A DNA stretch of 64,000 bases, taken from Rhizobium rhizogenes NBRC 13257. Lineage in GTDB: Bacteria; Pseudomonadota; Alphaproteobacteria; Rhizobiales; Rhizobiaceae. The stretch spans positions 186,001 to 250,000 of the forward strand of contig NZ_BAYX01000006.1 in the NCBI RefSeq assembly GCF_000696095.1, in the 5' to 3' direction. Position 1 is the stretch's first letter, and every line of letters begins with the position of its first letter. Shown in pieces: positions 24,954 through 34,338 of this stretch. Both the position numbers and the translations under genes were made by a program. A model generated the notes under the pieces. That model had not been told where the DNA came from. It was given only the letters and a program-made list of their open reading frames with translations, and ran no database searches.

Positions 24954-25720
24954 GCCATCTCCCCATTCTCGAGATCAAGAACCTCAGCAAGTCCTATGGT
25001 GCGGTCAAGGCCGTCAACGACGTCAGCATCCATATCGACCGCGGTGAGATCGCCGGGCTGATCGGGCCGAACGGCTCCGGCAAGTCGACCTTCTTCGACT
25101 GCAGCACGGGCCTCGCCAAGCCAGATTCAGGAACCGTCATCCTCGATGGTCAGGACATTACCGGCTGGTCGCTGAACCGCATTGCCCGCGAGGGCCGCAT
25201 GCTCCGCTCGTTTCAGAAGACCGTGACGTTCAAGTCGCTCGATGTGGAGGAGAACCTCGTCATTGCCGGCCAGATGTTCACCTTTCCGTCGCTGCTGTCG
25301 ACATTCGGGCTTGGCAGGCTGTCGCGCCAGCGGATCGTCGGACTGCGGGAAAGAGCACGCGATCTCATCAAGATGGCGGGCCTGTGGGATGTGCGCCACC
25401 AGCCGGCGGGTAATCTCTCCGGCGGCCAGCAGAAGCTGATTCAGTTCGCGTCGATGCTGATGCCGGAACCGAAGATTATCCTGCTCGACGAGCCAATGGC
25501 CGGTATCAATCCGAAGATCATCGAGCGGGTGGTCGAGACGATCCTCTATGCGAACAAGTCGCTCGGCGTCAGCTTCCTGGTGATTGAGCACAACATCGAT
25601 GTCGTGACCAGCATTTGCCAACGCGTGATCGTTCTCGATCAGGGAACGAAGCTCGTCGAGGGCTTGCCGCAAGACATCATTCAGGACCAGCGCGTCAGGG
25701 AGGCCTATCTTGGAGGCTGA
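24950..25720 (+). CDS. livG: Branched-chain-type ABC ATPase LivG
   Basis: A 256-residue ABC ATPase. Walker A is GPNGSGKST, the signature LSGGQQKL, Walker B IILLDEP and the LivG-type MAGINP follows. The frame starts with GTG at 24950, with GGAGG upstream; the reading from 24866 that lies inside livM is not supported. The GTG overlaps the livM stop and the 3' end overlaps livF by 11 bases. Confidence 0.92.
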   Translation: MSHLPILEIKNLSKSYGAVKAVNDVSIHIDRGEIAGLIGPNGSGKSTFFDCSTGLAKPDSGTVILDGQDITGWSLNRIAREGRMLRSFQKTVTFKSLDVEENLVIAGQMFTFPSLLSTFGLGRLSRQRIVGLRERARDLIKMAGLWDVRHQPAGNLSGGQQKLIQFASMLMPEPKIILLDEPMAGINPKIIERVVETILYANKSLGVSFLVIEHNIDVVTSICQRVIVLDQGTKLVEGLPQDIIQDQRVREAYLGG

Positions 25721-26453
25721 TTCCAACCTTTCGATCCAGGGCCTGAAGGCAGGCTATGGCAATCTCGATATCCTCAACGGCGTCGACCTCGATGTACCCG
25801 CCGGCCAGTTCGTCGCGCTGATGGGGCCAAACGGAGCGGGCAAGTCGACGCTGCTCAAGACGCTCTATGGCATGACCACCATCAAGGGCGGCAGCATCGG
25901 CTGGCGCGGCAAGAACATAGCCGGCTACAAGTCGCGCGCCATTCTGGGGGAGGGTATTTCCTTTGTGCCCCAGGGGCGCTGCAACTTTCCGGTGATGACC
26001 GTCGACGAAAACCTGCAGATGGCGGCCTATACGATCCGTGATGCCAAAGTGAAGGCAGATCGGGACTATGTCTATGATCTGTTTCCGATCCTGAAAACGC
26101 GCCGCTCGACGCTTGCCGGCAACATGTCGGGTGGGGAACAGCAACTGCTTGAAGTGGCCATGGCGGTCCTCCAGCGGCCGAAAGTTCTTTTGGTCGACGA
26201 GCCTTCCGTCGGCCTGTCGCCAGCGGCCATCGGCGTGGTGTTCGATGAGCTTCTCCGTCTTCACGCCGCAGGCCAGACGATCCTTCTTGTCGAGCAGAAC
26301 ACGAAGAAGGCAATGGAGGTCGCCGAGCGCGCCGTTATCCTGCGTCTCGGCAAAGTCATCTGGGACGGCCTGCCGAAGGACATCACGCATGATGAGCTTG
26401 GCGAACTCTTCCTGACCGGAAAGATGCGCGGTGAAACCGACGCCGTTCATTAA
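25710..26453 (+). CDS. livF: Branched-chain-type ABC ATPase LivF
   Basis: A 247-residue ABC ATPase. Walker A is GPNGAGKST, the signature MSGGEQQLLE, Walker B VLLVDEP followed by SVGLSP, which is typical of LivF. The only start in range that gives the full N-terminal strand is a TTG at 25710, inside the end of livG and preceded by AGGGAGG. It completes the importer; a short gap leads to the aminotransferase gene. Confidence 0.9.
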   Translation: MEADSNLSIQGLKAGYGNLDILNGVDLDVPAGQFVALMGPNGAGKSTLLKTLYGMTTIKGGSIGWRGKNIAGYKSRAILGEGISFVPQGRCNFPVMTVDENLQMAAYTIRDAKVKADRDYVYDLFPILKTRRSTLAGNMSGGEQQLLEVAMAVLQRPKVLLVDEPSVGLSPAAIGVVFDELLRLHAAGQTILLVEQNTKKAMEVAERAVILRLGKVIWDGLPKDITHDELGELFLTGKMRGETDAVH

Positions 26454-26495
26454 TGCCGCGTTGAACAGCTCACAACCAGAACTGAGGAAACTCCC

Positions 26496-27704
26496 ATGAG
26501 CACTTTTGTGCCTGCATCGCGCGTGTCGAGAATCAAAGTGTCGCCCAGCACGGCGGCGGCGGCGCGCGCCCGCGAACTGAAGGCAGTCGGCCGCGATATC
26601 ATCGACATGACGGTGGGCGAGCCCGATTTCGATACCCCGGAGAATGTGAAGGCCGCCGCACATGCGGCCATCGATCGCGGCGAGACGAAATACACCGCCG
26701 TGAACGGCACGCCGGCGCTTCGCAAGGCGATCATCGGCGACTTCGAACGTCGTCTCGGCCTGCGTTATGCCGATAACGAGATCTGCGTCGGCGGCGGTGC
26801 AAAGCAGATCCTGTTCCTGGCACTGATGGCCAGCGTCGAGGGCGATGCGGAGGTCATCATTCCCGCGCCCTACTGGGTCTCCTATCCCGATATGGTCATC
26901 GCCAATGATGGCAAACCGGTCATCGTGCAATGCCCGCAGGAGCAGGGCTTCAAGCTGACTCCCGAAGCGCTCGAAGCGGCCATCACGCCGAAGACGCTTT
27001 GGCTGATCCTGAACGCTCCATCCAATCCGACAGGCGCCGCTTACACACGGGCCGAATTGGAGGCGCTCGGCGCGGTGCTCCTGCGTCACCCCCATGTCTT
27101 CGTTCTCTCCGACGACATCTATGATCAGGTCTGGTTCCGCGATGAGCCGATGACGACTTTGGTGGCGGCCGTGCCGGCGCTGAAGGATCGTGTTCTGCTC
27201 GCCAATGGCGTATCGAAATCCTACGCGATGACCGGTTGGCGCATCGGCTATGCCGCCGGCCCGGCGCCGATCATTGCCGCGATCAACAAGCTGCAGTCGC
27301 AAATGTCGTCCTGCCCGTCCTCGGTGAGCCAGGCAGCTGCGACACACGCACTGACAGCCGATCAGTCCTTCGTCAGCGAAAGCGTGAAGGTCTACAAGGA
27401 GCGTCGCGACTATGCCTGCGCGCGTCTGAACGCCATCCCGGGCCTGTCGTGCCTTGTGCCGGATGGAGCCTTCTATCTGTTTCCGAATTGCGCCGGTGTC
27501 ATCGGCAAGAAGACGCCGGATGGGAAGACGATCGAAACCGATCTCGATTTCGTGCTCTATCTATTGGATGGTGTTGGCGTGGCCGCGCTCCAGGGCACTG
27601 CCTATGGCCTGTCGCCATATTTCCGCCTGTCCATCGCGACATCGATGGACGCGATCAAGGTTGCCTGCGACCGCATCGAGAATGCAGTAGCGGCTCTTCG
27701 CTAA
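26496..27704 (+). CDS. Class I PLP aminotransferase (aspartate aminotransferase family)
   Basis: A 402-residue fold-type I aminotransferase. The PLP lysine is K241 in VSKSYAMTGWR, with NAPSNPTG (173-180), the SDDIYD segment (205-210) carrying the PLP-binding Asp and Tyr, and the substrate Arg near YFRLSIATS. The first residues RVSRIKVSPSTAAAARARELKA match the aspartate aminotransferase AAT-I group. It is the last gene of the importer operon, so it likely removes the amino group from the imported compound or its hydrolysis product. Specificity cannot be told. Confidence 0.9.
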   Translation: MSTFVPASRVSRIKVSPSTAAAARARELKAVGRDIIDMTVGEPDFDTPENVKAAAHAAIDRGETKYTAVNGTPALRKAIIGDFERRLGLRYADNEICVGGGAKQILFLALMASVEGDAEVIIPAPYWVSYPDMVIANDGKPVIVQCPQEQGFKLTPEALEAAITPKTLWLILNAPSNPTGAAYTRAELEALGAVLLRHPHVFVLSDDIYDQVWFRDEPMTTLVAAVPALKDRVLLANGVSKSYAMTGWRIGYAAGPAPIIAAINKLQSQMSSCPSSVSQAAATHALTADQSFVSESVKVYKERRDYACARLNAIPGLSCLVPDGAFYLFPNCAGVIGKKTPDGKTIETDLDFVLYLLDGVGVAALQGTAYGLSPYFRLSIATSMDAIKVACDRIENAVAALR

Positions 27705-27783
27705 CAGCCATGCGCCATGCGGGAGGGGCTTGCGCCGCTCCTGCCACAGGCCTTAGGTTCCACGAAACAATAAGCCGGGAACC

Positions 27784-28722
27784 ATGAGCGTCGATTTCAG
27801 AAAACTGCGAAGCTTCGTCAAGATCGTCGATACGGGTAGCGTTTCGCGCGCCGCCAGCATTCTGCGCACCGCACAGCCGGCTTTATCGCAGCAGATCGCG
27901 GCGCTTGAGGCGCATTTCAAGCACAAGCTCCTGATCCGCAGCAATGTCGGTATCGCGCCGACCGAAGCCGGGCTTATTCTCTATCGCCATGCGCAACTGC
28001 TGTTGAAGCAGATCGAGCAGGCGCAAACCGACATCAATCAATCCACGCGATCTCTTGCCGGACGCGTGTCCATCGGCCTGGCGACGTATTCGACGTCGAG
28101 CGCGCTATCGCTGCCGATCATTAAGGAAATGAAGGCGCAGCATCCGAAGATCGTCGTTCATATCAACGACAGCTTCGGCCATATCCTCAGCGAATTGATC
28201 ATGACCGGCAAGATGGACATGGCGCTGATCTACTCGGCCAATCCAATCAAGGGCGTGACGCTGCAGCCGCTCTTTCGGGAAGAAATGTTCCTCGTTTCTC
28301 CGCCGAGTTCAACGCTTCCTGGCGCTGCGGGTGAGCCCTTGCCATTGTCAGCCCTGAACGAAATCCCCCTGCTTCTACCCAGCAAGGGCCACCTTCTGCG
28401 CCGGCTTATCGACGAGGCGCTGGCGAGAGCTCGAGCCGAGCCGGACGTGGTTTCGGAAATTGAATCGGTTCCCGCGCTCAGTGCCGCCGTTCTCGATGGG
28501 CTGGGGTCGACAATCCTGCCCGCCTCGGTGGTCACCGAGACATCCGGCTTTGCGGGCGCTGAGGTTCGCGCGCTCGTTCGGCCGGTCATCGAGGCGACCG
28601 TGTCGCTTTGTGTTTCCGACCATCTCCCGCTTTCCGAACCTGCGCTTGCCGCGCGGTCCGTCCTCCTGGAAATCGTCGGCAAATTGATGGCCGGCCATCA
28701 TCCGGGCATTCGCGCGGTATAG
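27784..28722 (+). CDS. LysR-family transcriptional regulator
   Basis: A 312-residue LysR regulator. The winged helix-turn-helix is at residues 1-65 (FRKLRSFVKIVDTGSVSRAA, ALSQQIAALEAHFKHKLLIR), followed by the linker helix and an effector domain of the NAC/CynR-like type. The gene ends eight bases before copy 2 of the 45-bp dyad element that precedes hyuA; copy 1 precedes the liv operon. It lies on the same strand between the two operons it probably controls. Effector likely the imported substrate or a product of it (inference). Confidence 0.9.
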   Translation: MSVDFRKLRSFVKIVDTGSVSRAASILRTAQPALSQQIAALEAHFKHKLLIRSNVGIAPTEAGLILYRHAQLLLKQIEQAQTDINQSTRSLAGRVSIGLATYSTSSALSLPIIKEMKAQHPKIVVHINDSFGHILSELIMTGKMDMALIYSANPIKGVTLQPLFREEMFLVSPPSSTLPGAAGEPLPLSALNEIPLLLPSKGHLLRRLIDEALARARAEPDVVSEIESVPALSAAVLDGLGSTILPASVVTETSGFAGAEVRALVRPVIEATVSLCVSDHLPLSEPALAARSVLLEIVGKLMAGHHPGIRAV

Positions 28723-28729
28723 AAGTTTT

Positions 28730-28773
28730 GCCATAAGCAAACCCTATGGCGGCAGACTGTAGTTGTGTTGGCC
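28730..28773 (+). promoter_or_regulatory. LysR-type operator/promoter element, copy 2 (hydantoinase operon)
   Basis: The dyad GCCATA...TATGGC (28730-28750) with a following GGCAGACTGTAGTTGTGTTG and GCCA repeats the element at 21689-21733 with about five differences in 45 positions. The dyad starts 147 bases before the hyuA ATG. Conserved sequence and conserved distance argue that it marks a common promoter and regulator. Confidence 0.7.
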
Positions 28774-28876
28774 AACACAAGCCCCCGTCACCTAACCTCC
28801 TAGCAGATAACGGGTTCGCAAGGTCGGACCCAGGCACATCGGCGTTTCGGCGCCGTACAGTCGCTTCGAGGGAAAT

Positions 28877-30940
28877 ATGGCAAAACTGGCTTTCGACACC
28901 GGCGGTACCTTTACCGACTTCGCTCTTTTGGACGACAACGGCAAGCTTCATCTTCACAAGGTCCTGAGCACGCCGAAGAACCCGGCGGAGGCCGTCGTGC
29001 AGGGCGTCTCGGAACTGCTGGAACAATTCTCCGGATCGATCGCCATCGAGAACTTGCAGGTGCTGGGCGCGACGACGGTCGTCACCAATGCCGTCCTCGA
29101 ACGCAAGGGCGTCGAGACGGGCTTCATCACCACCGATGGCTTCCGGGATATGCTGCGCATCCGCAATGAAGGCCGTTACGATCTCTACGATCTGAACATC
29201 AAGTATCCCGATCCGCTGGTCACCCGTGCCAATAGCTTCGGTGCGGAAGAACGCATCGCCGCCGATGGTTCGGTCATGACGGAACTCAAGGAAGAAACCG
29301 TTCGCGAGATTGCCGGACGGTTGAAGGAAAAGGGGATCCGCTCCGTCGCGGTCTGCCTGCTTCACGCCTATAAATATCCGCAGCACGAGCAGCGCGTCGC
29401 AGCGCTGATCCGTGAAGAAGACCCTGACATCTTCGTCTCGCTTTCTTCGGAAGTTTGCCCCGAAATGCGCGAATTCGACCGCGCCTCGACGACGGTCGTG
29501 AATGCCTATACCCGGCCGCAAATGGCGGGCCATGTCGCGCATCTCCAGCGCGAGTTTGCCAAGAAGGGCATCGATCGTCAGGTTCTCTGGATGACATCGT
29601 CCGGCGGTCTGGTTCCGAGCAGCCGCGCAGCCGAGCTTCCGGTTCGGTTGATCGAGTCCGGTCCGGCCGCCGGAGCCGTGGCCGCCGCTGAATTCGGACG
29701 CATTGCAGGCGAGGGTAGTGTCCTCTCCTTCGACATGGGCGGTACCACCGCGAAGCTCTGCCTCATTCCCAACGGTGAACCGACGGTCGGTACCGATCTC
29801 GAGGTTGCGCACTACCAGCGCTTCCGCAAGGGCTCCGGCTTTCCCCTGAAGATCCAGTCGATCCAGATGATCGAAATCGGCGCAGGCGGCGGTTCGATCG
29901 CCGCCAAGAACCCGCTCGGCCTGCTCGATGTCGGCCCGCGTTCCGCCGGCGCTCTTCCGGGGCCTGCCGCCTATCAGCGCGGCGGCACCGAACCGACGGT
30001 TACCGACGCCGACATCCTGCTCGGCTATATGGGGACCGAGTCCTTCGTCGGTGGATCCTTCAAGGTGTCGAAGGATGCCGCGCGCGACGCCATGACCAAG
30101 CTGGCAAATGCGCTGGATGTCAGCGTCGATCGCTGCGCCTGGGGTATCCATGATCTTGTCAACGAATCCATGAGCAAGGCGGCCGCGATGCACGCCACGG
30201 ACCTCGGCGTCGATCCGAGATCCCTGCCGATGGTCGCCTTCGGTGGTGCCGGCCCCGTCCATGCCTATGGCATCGCCCGCAAGCTTGGCATCAAGCGCGT
30301 CATCTGCCCGACCGGCGCTGGTGTGACATCTGCTATTGGTCTCCTGATCGCTCCCGTTGCCGTCGATTTGTCCGTAAGCCATCCGATGGCGGTGGATGCA
30401 TGGGATCTGGACGGCATGAACAAGCTGCTCGATGACTTGGCAGCGCAGGGAGCGGAGGTTGTTTCCGCCGCGGGCATTGCCAAGGAGACAATCACCAACC
30501 GTTATACTGTCGACATGCGCCATGTCGGTCAGGGCCACGAGATCACGGTCGCATTGCCCGACCGCAGCCTGCCACAAGAGGAATTCCTCAAGCAGCTTCT
30601 CGACAATTTCTTCAAGCTTTATCGGGAGCTCTTCGGACGTACGGTCGCGGCCTCCGTCGAAGTCATCACCTGGCGTCTTCGTGCCAGTGGTGAGAAGGAT
30701 CAGGTCACCCGTCCGCATGAGACTGAGGTTGCCGATGCGAGGAAGGGAAGCCGTCAGGTCTACTTTCAAGAGTTGGGGACATATACCGAGACCTCGGTCT
30801 ACGACCATTACAAGCTCCCTGTCGGTCAGGAGTTGAAGGGCCCGGCGATCGTCGAGCAGCGTGAATCAACCGCGGTCGTCGGCCCGAGTGGCGTCTTCCA
30901 TGTGGATGCCCACGGCAACCTCGTGATCAATATTCTCTAA
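28877..30940 (+). CDS. hyuA: Hydantoinase/oxoprolinase subunit A
   Basis: A 687-residue HyuA-family protein, the usual length. The ASKHA ATPase motifs are FDTGGTFTDFALL at residues 6-18 and, near 285, FDMGGTTAKLCL. GGAGPVHAYGIARKLGI is the conserved C-terminal region. HyuA with HyuB forms an ATP-dependent enzyme that opens five-membered lactams or hydantoins such as 5-oxoproline or N-methylhydantoin (acetone carboxylases are relatives). GAGGGA precedes the ATG. HyuB follows after 10 bases. The true substrate is not determined by sequence. Confidence 0.92.
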   Translation: MAKLAFDTGGTFTDFALLDDNGKLHLHKVLSTPKNPAEAVVQGVSELLEQFSGSIAIENLQVLGATTVVTNAVLERKGVETGFITTDGFRDMLRIRNEGRYDLYDLNIKYPDPLVTRANSFGAEERIAADGSVMTELKEETVREIAGRLKEKGIRSVAVCLLHAYKYPQHEQRVAALIREEDPDIFVSLSSEVCPEMREFDRASTTVVNAYTRPQMAGHVAHLQREFAKKGIDRQVLWMTSSGGLVPSSRAAELPVRLIESGPAAGAVAAAEFGRIAGEGSVLSFDMGGTTAKLCLIPNGEPTVGTDLEVAHYQRFRKGSGFPLKIQSIQMIEIGAGGGSIAAKNPLGLLDVGPRSAGALPGPAAYQRGGTEPTVTDADILLGYMGTESFVGGSFKVSKDAARDAMTKLANALDVSVDRCAWGIHDLVNESMSKAAAMHATDLGVDPRSLPMVAFGGAGPVHAYGIARKLGIKRVICPTGAGVTSAIGLLIAPVAVDLSVSHPMAVDAWDLDGMNKLLDDLAAQGAEVVSAAGIAKETITNRYTVDMRHVGQGHEITVALPDRSLPQEEFLKQLLDNFFKLYRELFGRTVAASVEVITWRLRASGEKDQVTRPHETEVADARKGSRQVYFQELGTYTETSVYDHYKLPVGQELKGPAIVEQRESTAVVGPSGVFHVDAHGNLVINIL

Positions 30941-30950
30941 GGAGGCCCAG

Positions 30951-32627
30951 ATGTCGAAGCCCGCTACCGATTTCAACGACCCGATCAATCTTCAAGTCAT
31001 GTGGAATCGCCTGATCTTCATCGCGGACCAGGCCGACAACGTCCTCGGCAAGACCGCGTTCTCGCCGATCGTGCGCGAGAACCATGACTACGTGACCGTC
31101 CTTCTCGACAGCAAGGGTCGTGCACTTGCGCAATGCACCTGGTCGATCCCGGTCTTCATCACCTCGCTTCCGGCCGCCGCGCAAAAATACTTCCTGCCGA
31201 AATTCCCGGCGGAGGCTCTGGAAGAGGGCGATGTGCTGGCCACAAACGATCCGGAGATCGGCACCGGCCATCTTCCCGACGTGACGATGCTGACGCCGAT
31301 CTTCAAGAACGGCAAGGTCGTCGCCTATGCCGGCTCGATTGCGCATCTTCCCGATATTGGCGGCGCACCGCTGCATTCCGAGGCGAGCGACATCTTCGAG
31401 GAGGGCATCCGCTTCCCGATCGTGAAGCTGCTCAAGGCGGGTGTCCCCAATCAGGATGTCTTCGATATCATCGCCGCCTCCGTTCGTCTGCCGACGGAGG
31501 TGAAGGGCGATCTGGAATCAATGATCGCCGCCAACAACGTCATGGGCCGCGAGCTCCTGAAGTTTCTCGATGAATATGGTCTTGATGACGTCGACGGTCT
31601 TGCCGAGGCGATCCATTCCCGATCGGAAGCGCAGACCCGCAAGGCGATCGGCGAATGGCCGAATGGCACCTATAGCGCCGAAGTTCTTCTCGACGGCTAC
31701 GATGTCGATGTGAAGCTGAAAGCCTCCGTCATCGTCGGGGATGATTCCATCCATGTCGACTATGCCGGCACATCGGATCAGGTTCTGCATTCGATCAACT
31801 GCCGGACGAACTACCGCTATGCCCATTCGGTTTATGCGCTGAAGTGCCTGCTCGACCCCGAGACGCCGAACAACGAAGGTTGCATCGTCCCGATCACCGA
31901 CGAAGCGCCGCTTGGCAGCATCCTGAACCCCCAGCAGTGGACCGCGGGCAATTCGCGCAACCTGATCGGTCACGTCATTCCCTCGCTGATCTTCAAGGCG
32001 CTGGAGGGCGTCGTTCCGGACAAGGTCATGGGCGATAGCGGCGGCGCGCCGATCTGGGCGGCCAATTGTGTCGGTCAGCGGGACGATGGCTCCCAATATG
32101 GTTCCGTGCAGAACTTCCATGGAGGCCAGGGCGCGCGGGCCGAACTCGATGGCCTGGACACGCTGAGTTTCCCGTCCAACTGCAAGGTGACCGCAATCGA
32201 GATGTTCGAAATTGCAGTGCCGGTGCTGACGGAGCGCAAGGAGTTGATCGCCGATTCCGGCGGTGCCGGAAAGCATCGCGGCGGTCTCGGGCAACAGGTG
32301 GTCCTGCGTAATCTCGGCAAGACCCCGATGAATATCTATCTCGCCTCCGAGCGCGTCCGTCATCCCTGCTTCGGCGTTGTCGAGGGACAGAACGGCACGG
32401 CCGGCAAAGTATCGAAGGACGGCAAGCCGCAGTTCCCAAAGGGGAAGGTCGTTCTGAAGACTGGCGAGCGCCTTGAGGTCGAAACGCCGGGCGGCGGCGG
32501 CTGGGGTCGCGCCAGCGAACGGTCCGTCGAGATTATCGAGCAGGACCTTGCCGAGGGCTTGATCACGCCGAAGGCAGCAAAGGCCGTTTATGGCTATAAG
32601 GCTACGTCTGCCGCCGCAGCGGAATAG
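30951..32627 (+). CDS. hyuB: Hydantoinase/oxoprolinase subunit B
   Basis: A 558-residue HyuB-family protein. Recognisable parts are LQVMWNRLIFIADQADNVLGKTAFSPIVRENHDY, LATNDPEIGTGHLPDVTM with candidate metal ligands, and the terminal VETPGGGGWG typical of the family. It is the catalytic partner of HyuA. AAGGAGG stands in the 10-base gap before the ATG. The gene is followed after nine bases by an SDR and then an aldolase, so ring opening is probably the first step in a short catabolic chain. Confidence 0.92.
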   Translation: MSKPATDFNDPINLQVMWNRLIFIADQADNVLGKTAFSPIVRENHDYVTVLLDSKGRALAQCTWSIPVFITSLPAAAQKYFLPKFPAEALEEGDVLATNDPEIGTGHLPDVTMLTPIFKNGKVVAYAGSIAHLPDIGGAPLHSEASDIFEEGIRFPIVKLLKAGVPNQDVFDIIAASVRLPTEVKGDLESMIAANNVMGRELLKFLDEYGLDDVDGLAEAIHSRSEAQTRKAIGEWPNGTYSAEVLLDGYDVDVKLKASVIVGDDSIHVDYAGTSDQVLHSINCRTNYRYAHSVYALKCLLDPETPNNEGCIVPITDEAPLGSILNPQQWTAGNSRNLIGHVIPSLIFKALEGVVPDKVMGDSGGAPIWAANCVGQRDDGSQYGSVQNFHGGQGARAELDGLDTLSFPSNCKVTAIEMFEIAVPVLTERKELIADSGGAGKHRGGLGQQVVLRNLGKTPMNIYLASERVRHPCFGVVEGQNGTAGKVSKDGKPQFPKGKVVLKTGERLEVETPGGGGWGRASERSVEIIEQDLAEGLITPKAAKAVYGYKATSAAAAE

Positions 32628-32636
32628 GAGAAAGTC

Positions 32637-33446
32637 ATGGGTCTGCTTGATGGGAAAATCGCACTGGTCACCGGGGCAGGGACGGGTATCGGCCAGGAGG
32701 CCGCCATCCTTCTCGCCAAGGAAGGCGCCCGTGTTGTCCTCACCGGCCGACGTCTGACGCCACTGCGCGAAGTCGCCGCCAGGATCGAAAAGAAAGGCGG
32801 CAGTGCGTTTACCCGCGCGCTCGACATCGAATCCCGCGAGGAGATCTTCGCGACGGTGAAATGGATCCGCGACGGCATCGGACCGGTGGACATTCTGGTG
32901 AACAATGCAGGCAGCGCCAGCAAAGTCCTGAACGCACGCTTCCTCGGCGAGGATGAATGGAACTCGACGGTCAATGTGAACCTGACCGCAGTCTTCAATC
33001 TGACGCAGGCGGTCCTGCCTGACATGATCGCCAAGGGGGAAGGGACCGTCATCACCGTCTCGTCGCTGGCGGCACTCAATCCGAACCTGCTCGGTGGTGC
33101 AGCCTACGGCGCGGCGAAGGCGGGCGTGAAGAACTTCATGACCTTCGTTCACAACACCTACCGCAATCAGGGCATCCGCGCGACGACCATTCTTCCAGGC
33201 GAGACCAATACGCCGATCATGGACAACCGGGCACGACCGCCGCTGGAGACTGAGCGTGCCATCATGCTCGATCCGCACGACGTTGCGAGAGCAATCCTGC
33301 TCTGCGCCAGCCTGCAGAAGGGAGCGATGATACCCGAGCTCCATATCTGCCCGACATTCATGCGCGATACCTCGGCCGATATCGAGACCGCGCGCTGGGT
33401 GGGAGCGCCGGCAGACACGCCTGATCTGCCCAAGAAAGAGAAATAG
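32637..33446 (+). CDS. SDR-family NAD(P)-dependent oxidoreductase of the hydantoinase operon
   Basis: A 269-residue SDR. The cofactor motif TGAGTGIG is at residues 12-19, NNAG at 89-92, catalytic Ser142-143 and the YGAAK motif with Tyr157 and Lys161. AGGAG precedes the ATG. Set between hyuB and an aldolase gene, it would oxidise a hydroxyl intermediate before or after cleavage; the intermediate itself is unknown. Confidence 0.9.
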   Translation: MGLLDGKIALVTGAGTGIGQEAAILLAKEGARVVLTGRRLTPLREVAARIEKKGGSAFTRALDIESREEIFATVKWIRDGIGPVDILVNNAGSASKVLNARFLGEDEWNSTVNVNLTAVFNLTQAVLPDMIAKGEGTVITVSSLAALNPNLLGGAAYGAAKAGVKNFMTFVHNTYRNQGIRATTILPGETNTPIMDNRARPPLETERAIMLDPHDVARAILLCASLQKGAMIPELHICPTFMRDTSADIETARWVGAPADTPDLPKKEK

Positions 33447-33456
33447 GAGGAACATC

Positions 33457-34158
33457 ATGAACGGTGCCAAATTGCGCGCCCGGCTTCAAGCCGGCGAAAC
33501 CATCACCATGTTCACCCCGCACCACTCTTCGTCGGGCCTTTCAGCCCGCTTGGTCGAGCTCGGCGCGGACTCCATCTTCGTCGATTGCGAGCACGGCACC
33601 TGGAGCTTCGAGGATGTCCGTGCGACATCGCAGATCGTCCGTTCGGTCGGCGGCGCTGCAATCATTCGCCCTCATTCGCATGAGCGGCCGGTTCTCATCC
33701 GCTATCTGAACGCCGGCGCCGATGGGCTGATGGTGCCGATGGTGGACACGGCCGAGCAAGCCCGCGCCGTCGTCGACGCCGTCCGATACGCTTTGCCGTC
33801 CGACTATGAAAAGCGTCTGGTCGTCAGCATGATCGAGACGCTCGAGGCGATCGACAATCTTGACGAAATGCTCGCTGTGGAGGGCATCGACGTCTTCTTC
33901 ATCGGACCCGGCGATCTCTCGCAGAATATGGGCTTTCCGCCAGCCCCGCCTTTCGGTGAGCCACGTCCGATGGAAGTCATCGAAAAAGTGGCCTACGCGG
34001 TCGGGAAGATACGGGCTGCCGGCAAGGTCGCGGGTACCCTCGCGACTGCCGAGGAGCTGCCGCACTGGCTCGATAAGGGGGTCCAGTTCTTCTACATCCA
34101 CTCGGATCCGTTTCTGCGTCGCGGTCTAGCAGGTATCAAGCAGACGCTGGCTCAATAA
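33457..34158 (+). CDS. HpcH/HpaI-family aldolase
   Basis: A 233-residue class II aldolase of the HpcH/HpaI family. VDCEHGTWSFEDV at residues 41-53 is the family signature, VSMIETLEAI holds a metal-ligand Glu, and FIGPGDLSQNMG holds the metal-ligand Asp. These enzymes cleave 2-keto-4-hydroxy acids to pyruvate and an aldehyde. Last gene of the hydantoinase operon, 10 bases after the SDR with GGAGG before the ATG. It suggests that the carbon skeleton ends as a keto-hydroxy acid. The aminotransferase at 26496 could provide the keto acid (inference). Confidence 0.9.
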   Translation: MNGAKLRARLQAGETITMFTPHHSSSGLSARLVELGADSIFVDCEHGTWSFEDVRATSQIVRSVGGAAIIRPHSHERPVLIRYLNAGADGLMVPMVDTAEQARAVVDAVRYALPSDYEKRLVVSMIETLEAIDNLDEMLAVEGIDVFFIGPGDLSQNMGFPPAPPFGEPRPMEVIEKVAYAVGKIRAAGKVAGTLATAEELPHWLDKGVQFFYIHSDPFLRRGLAGIKQTLAQ

Positions 34159-34338
34159 TCGGAGCAGGGGTCATGCTCGCTACGATCCGGGTTCGAAGCC
34201 TGTCGAGGCGAGCATTTGATGGCAATTTTTGGTTGATCAAGGAGATGACATCTGCATTTCTACTACACGGTTAGATTTCAACAGCTTTTATGAACTGTGT
34301 ATTAATGATTGCAATATAGATGCCAATCCATGGAAGCG

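Noticed and set aside
25695..27347. A 550-codon minus-strand frame opposite livF and the aminotransferase
   Set aside because: Shadow of two genes with clear catalytic motifs on the plus strand.
28586..30808. A 740-codon open frame on the minus strand opposite hyuA
   Set aside because: It is an antisense shadow of a well-supported gene; high GC and biased codons keep the opposite frame free of stops. Its protein has no recognisable family.
31518..33470. A 650-codon open frame on the minus strand opposite hyuB and the SDR
   Set aside because: Same reason: it covers two real genes on the other strand and encodes a His/Arg-rich shadow protein.
34180..34205. GGGTTCGAAGCC resembling a tRNA T-loop
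   Set aside because: No acceptor, D or anticodon stems could be folded around it.
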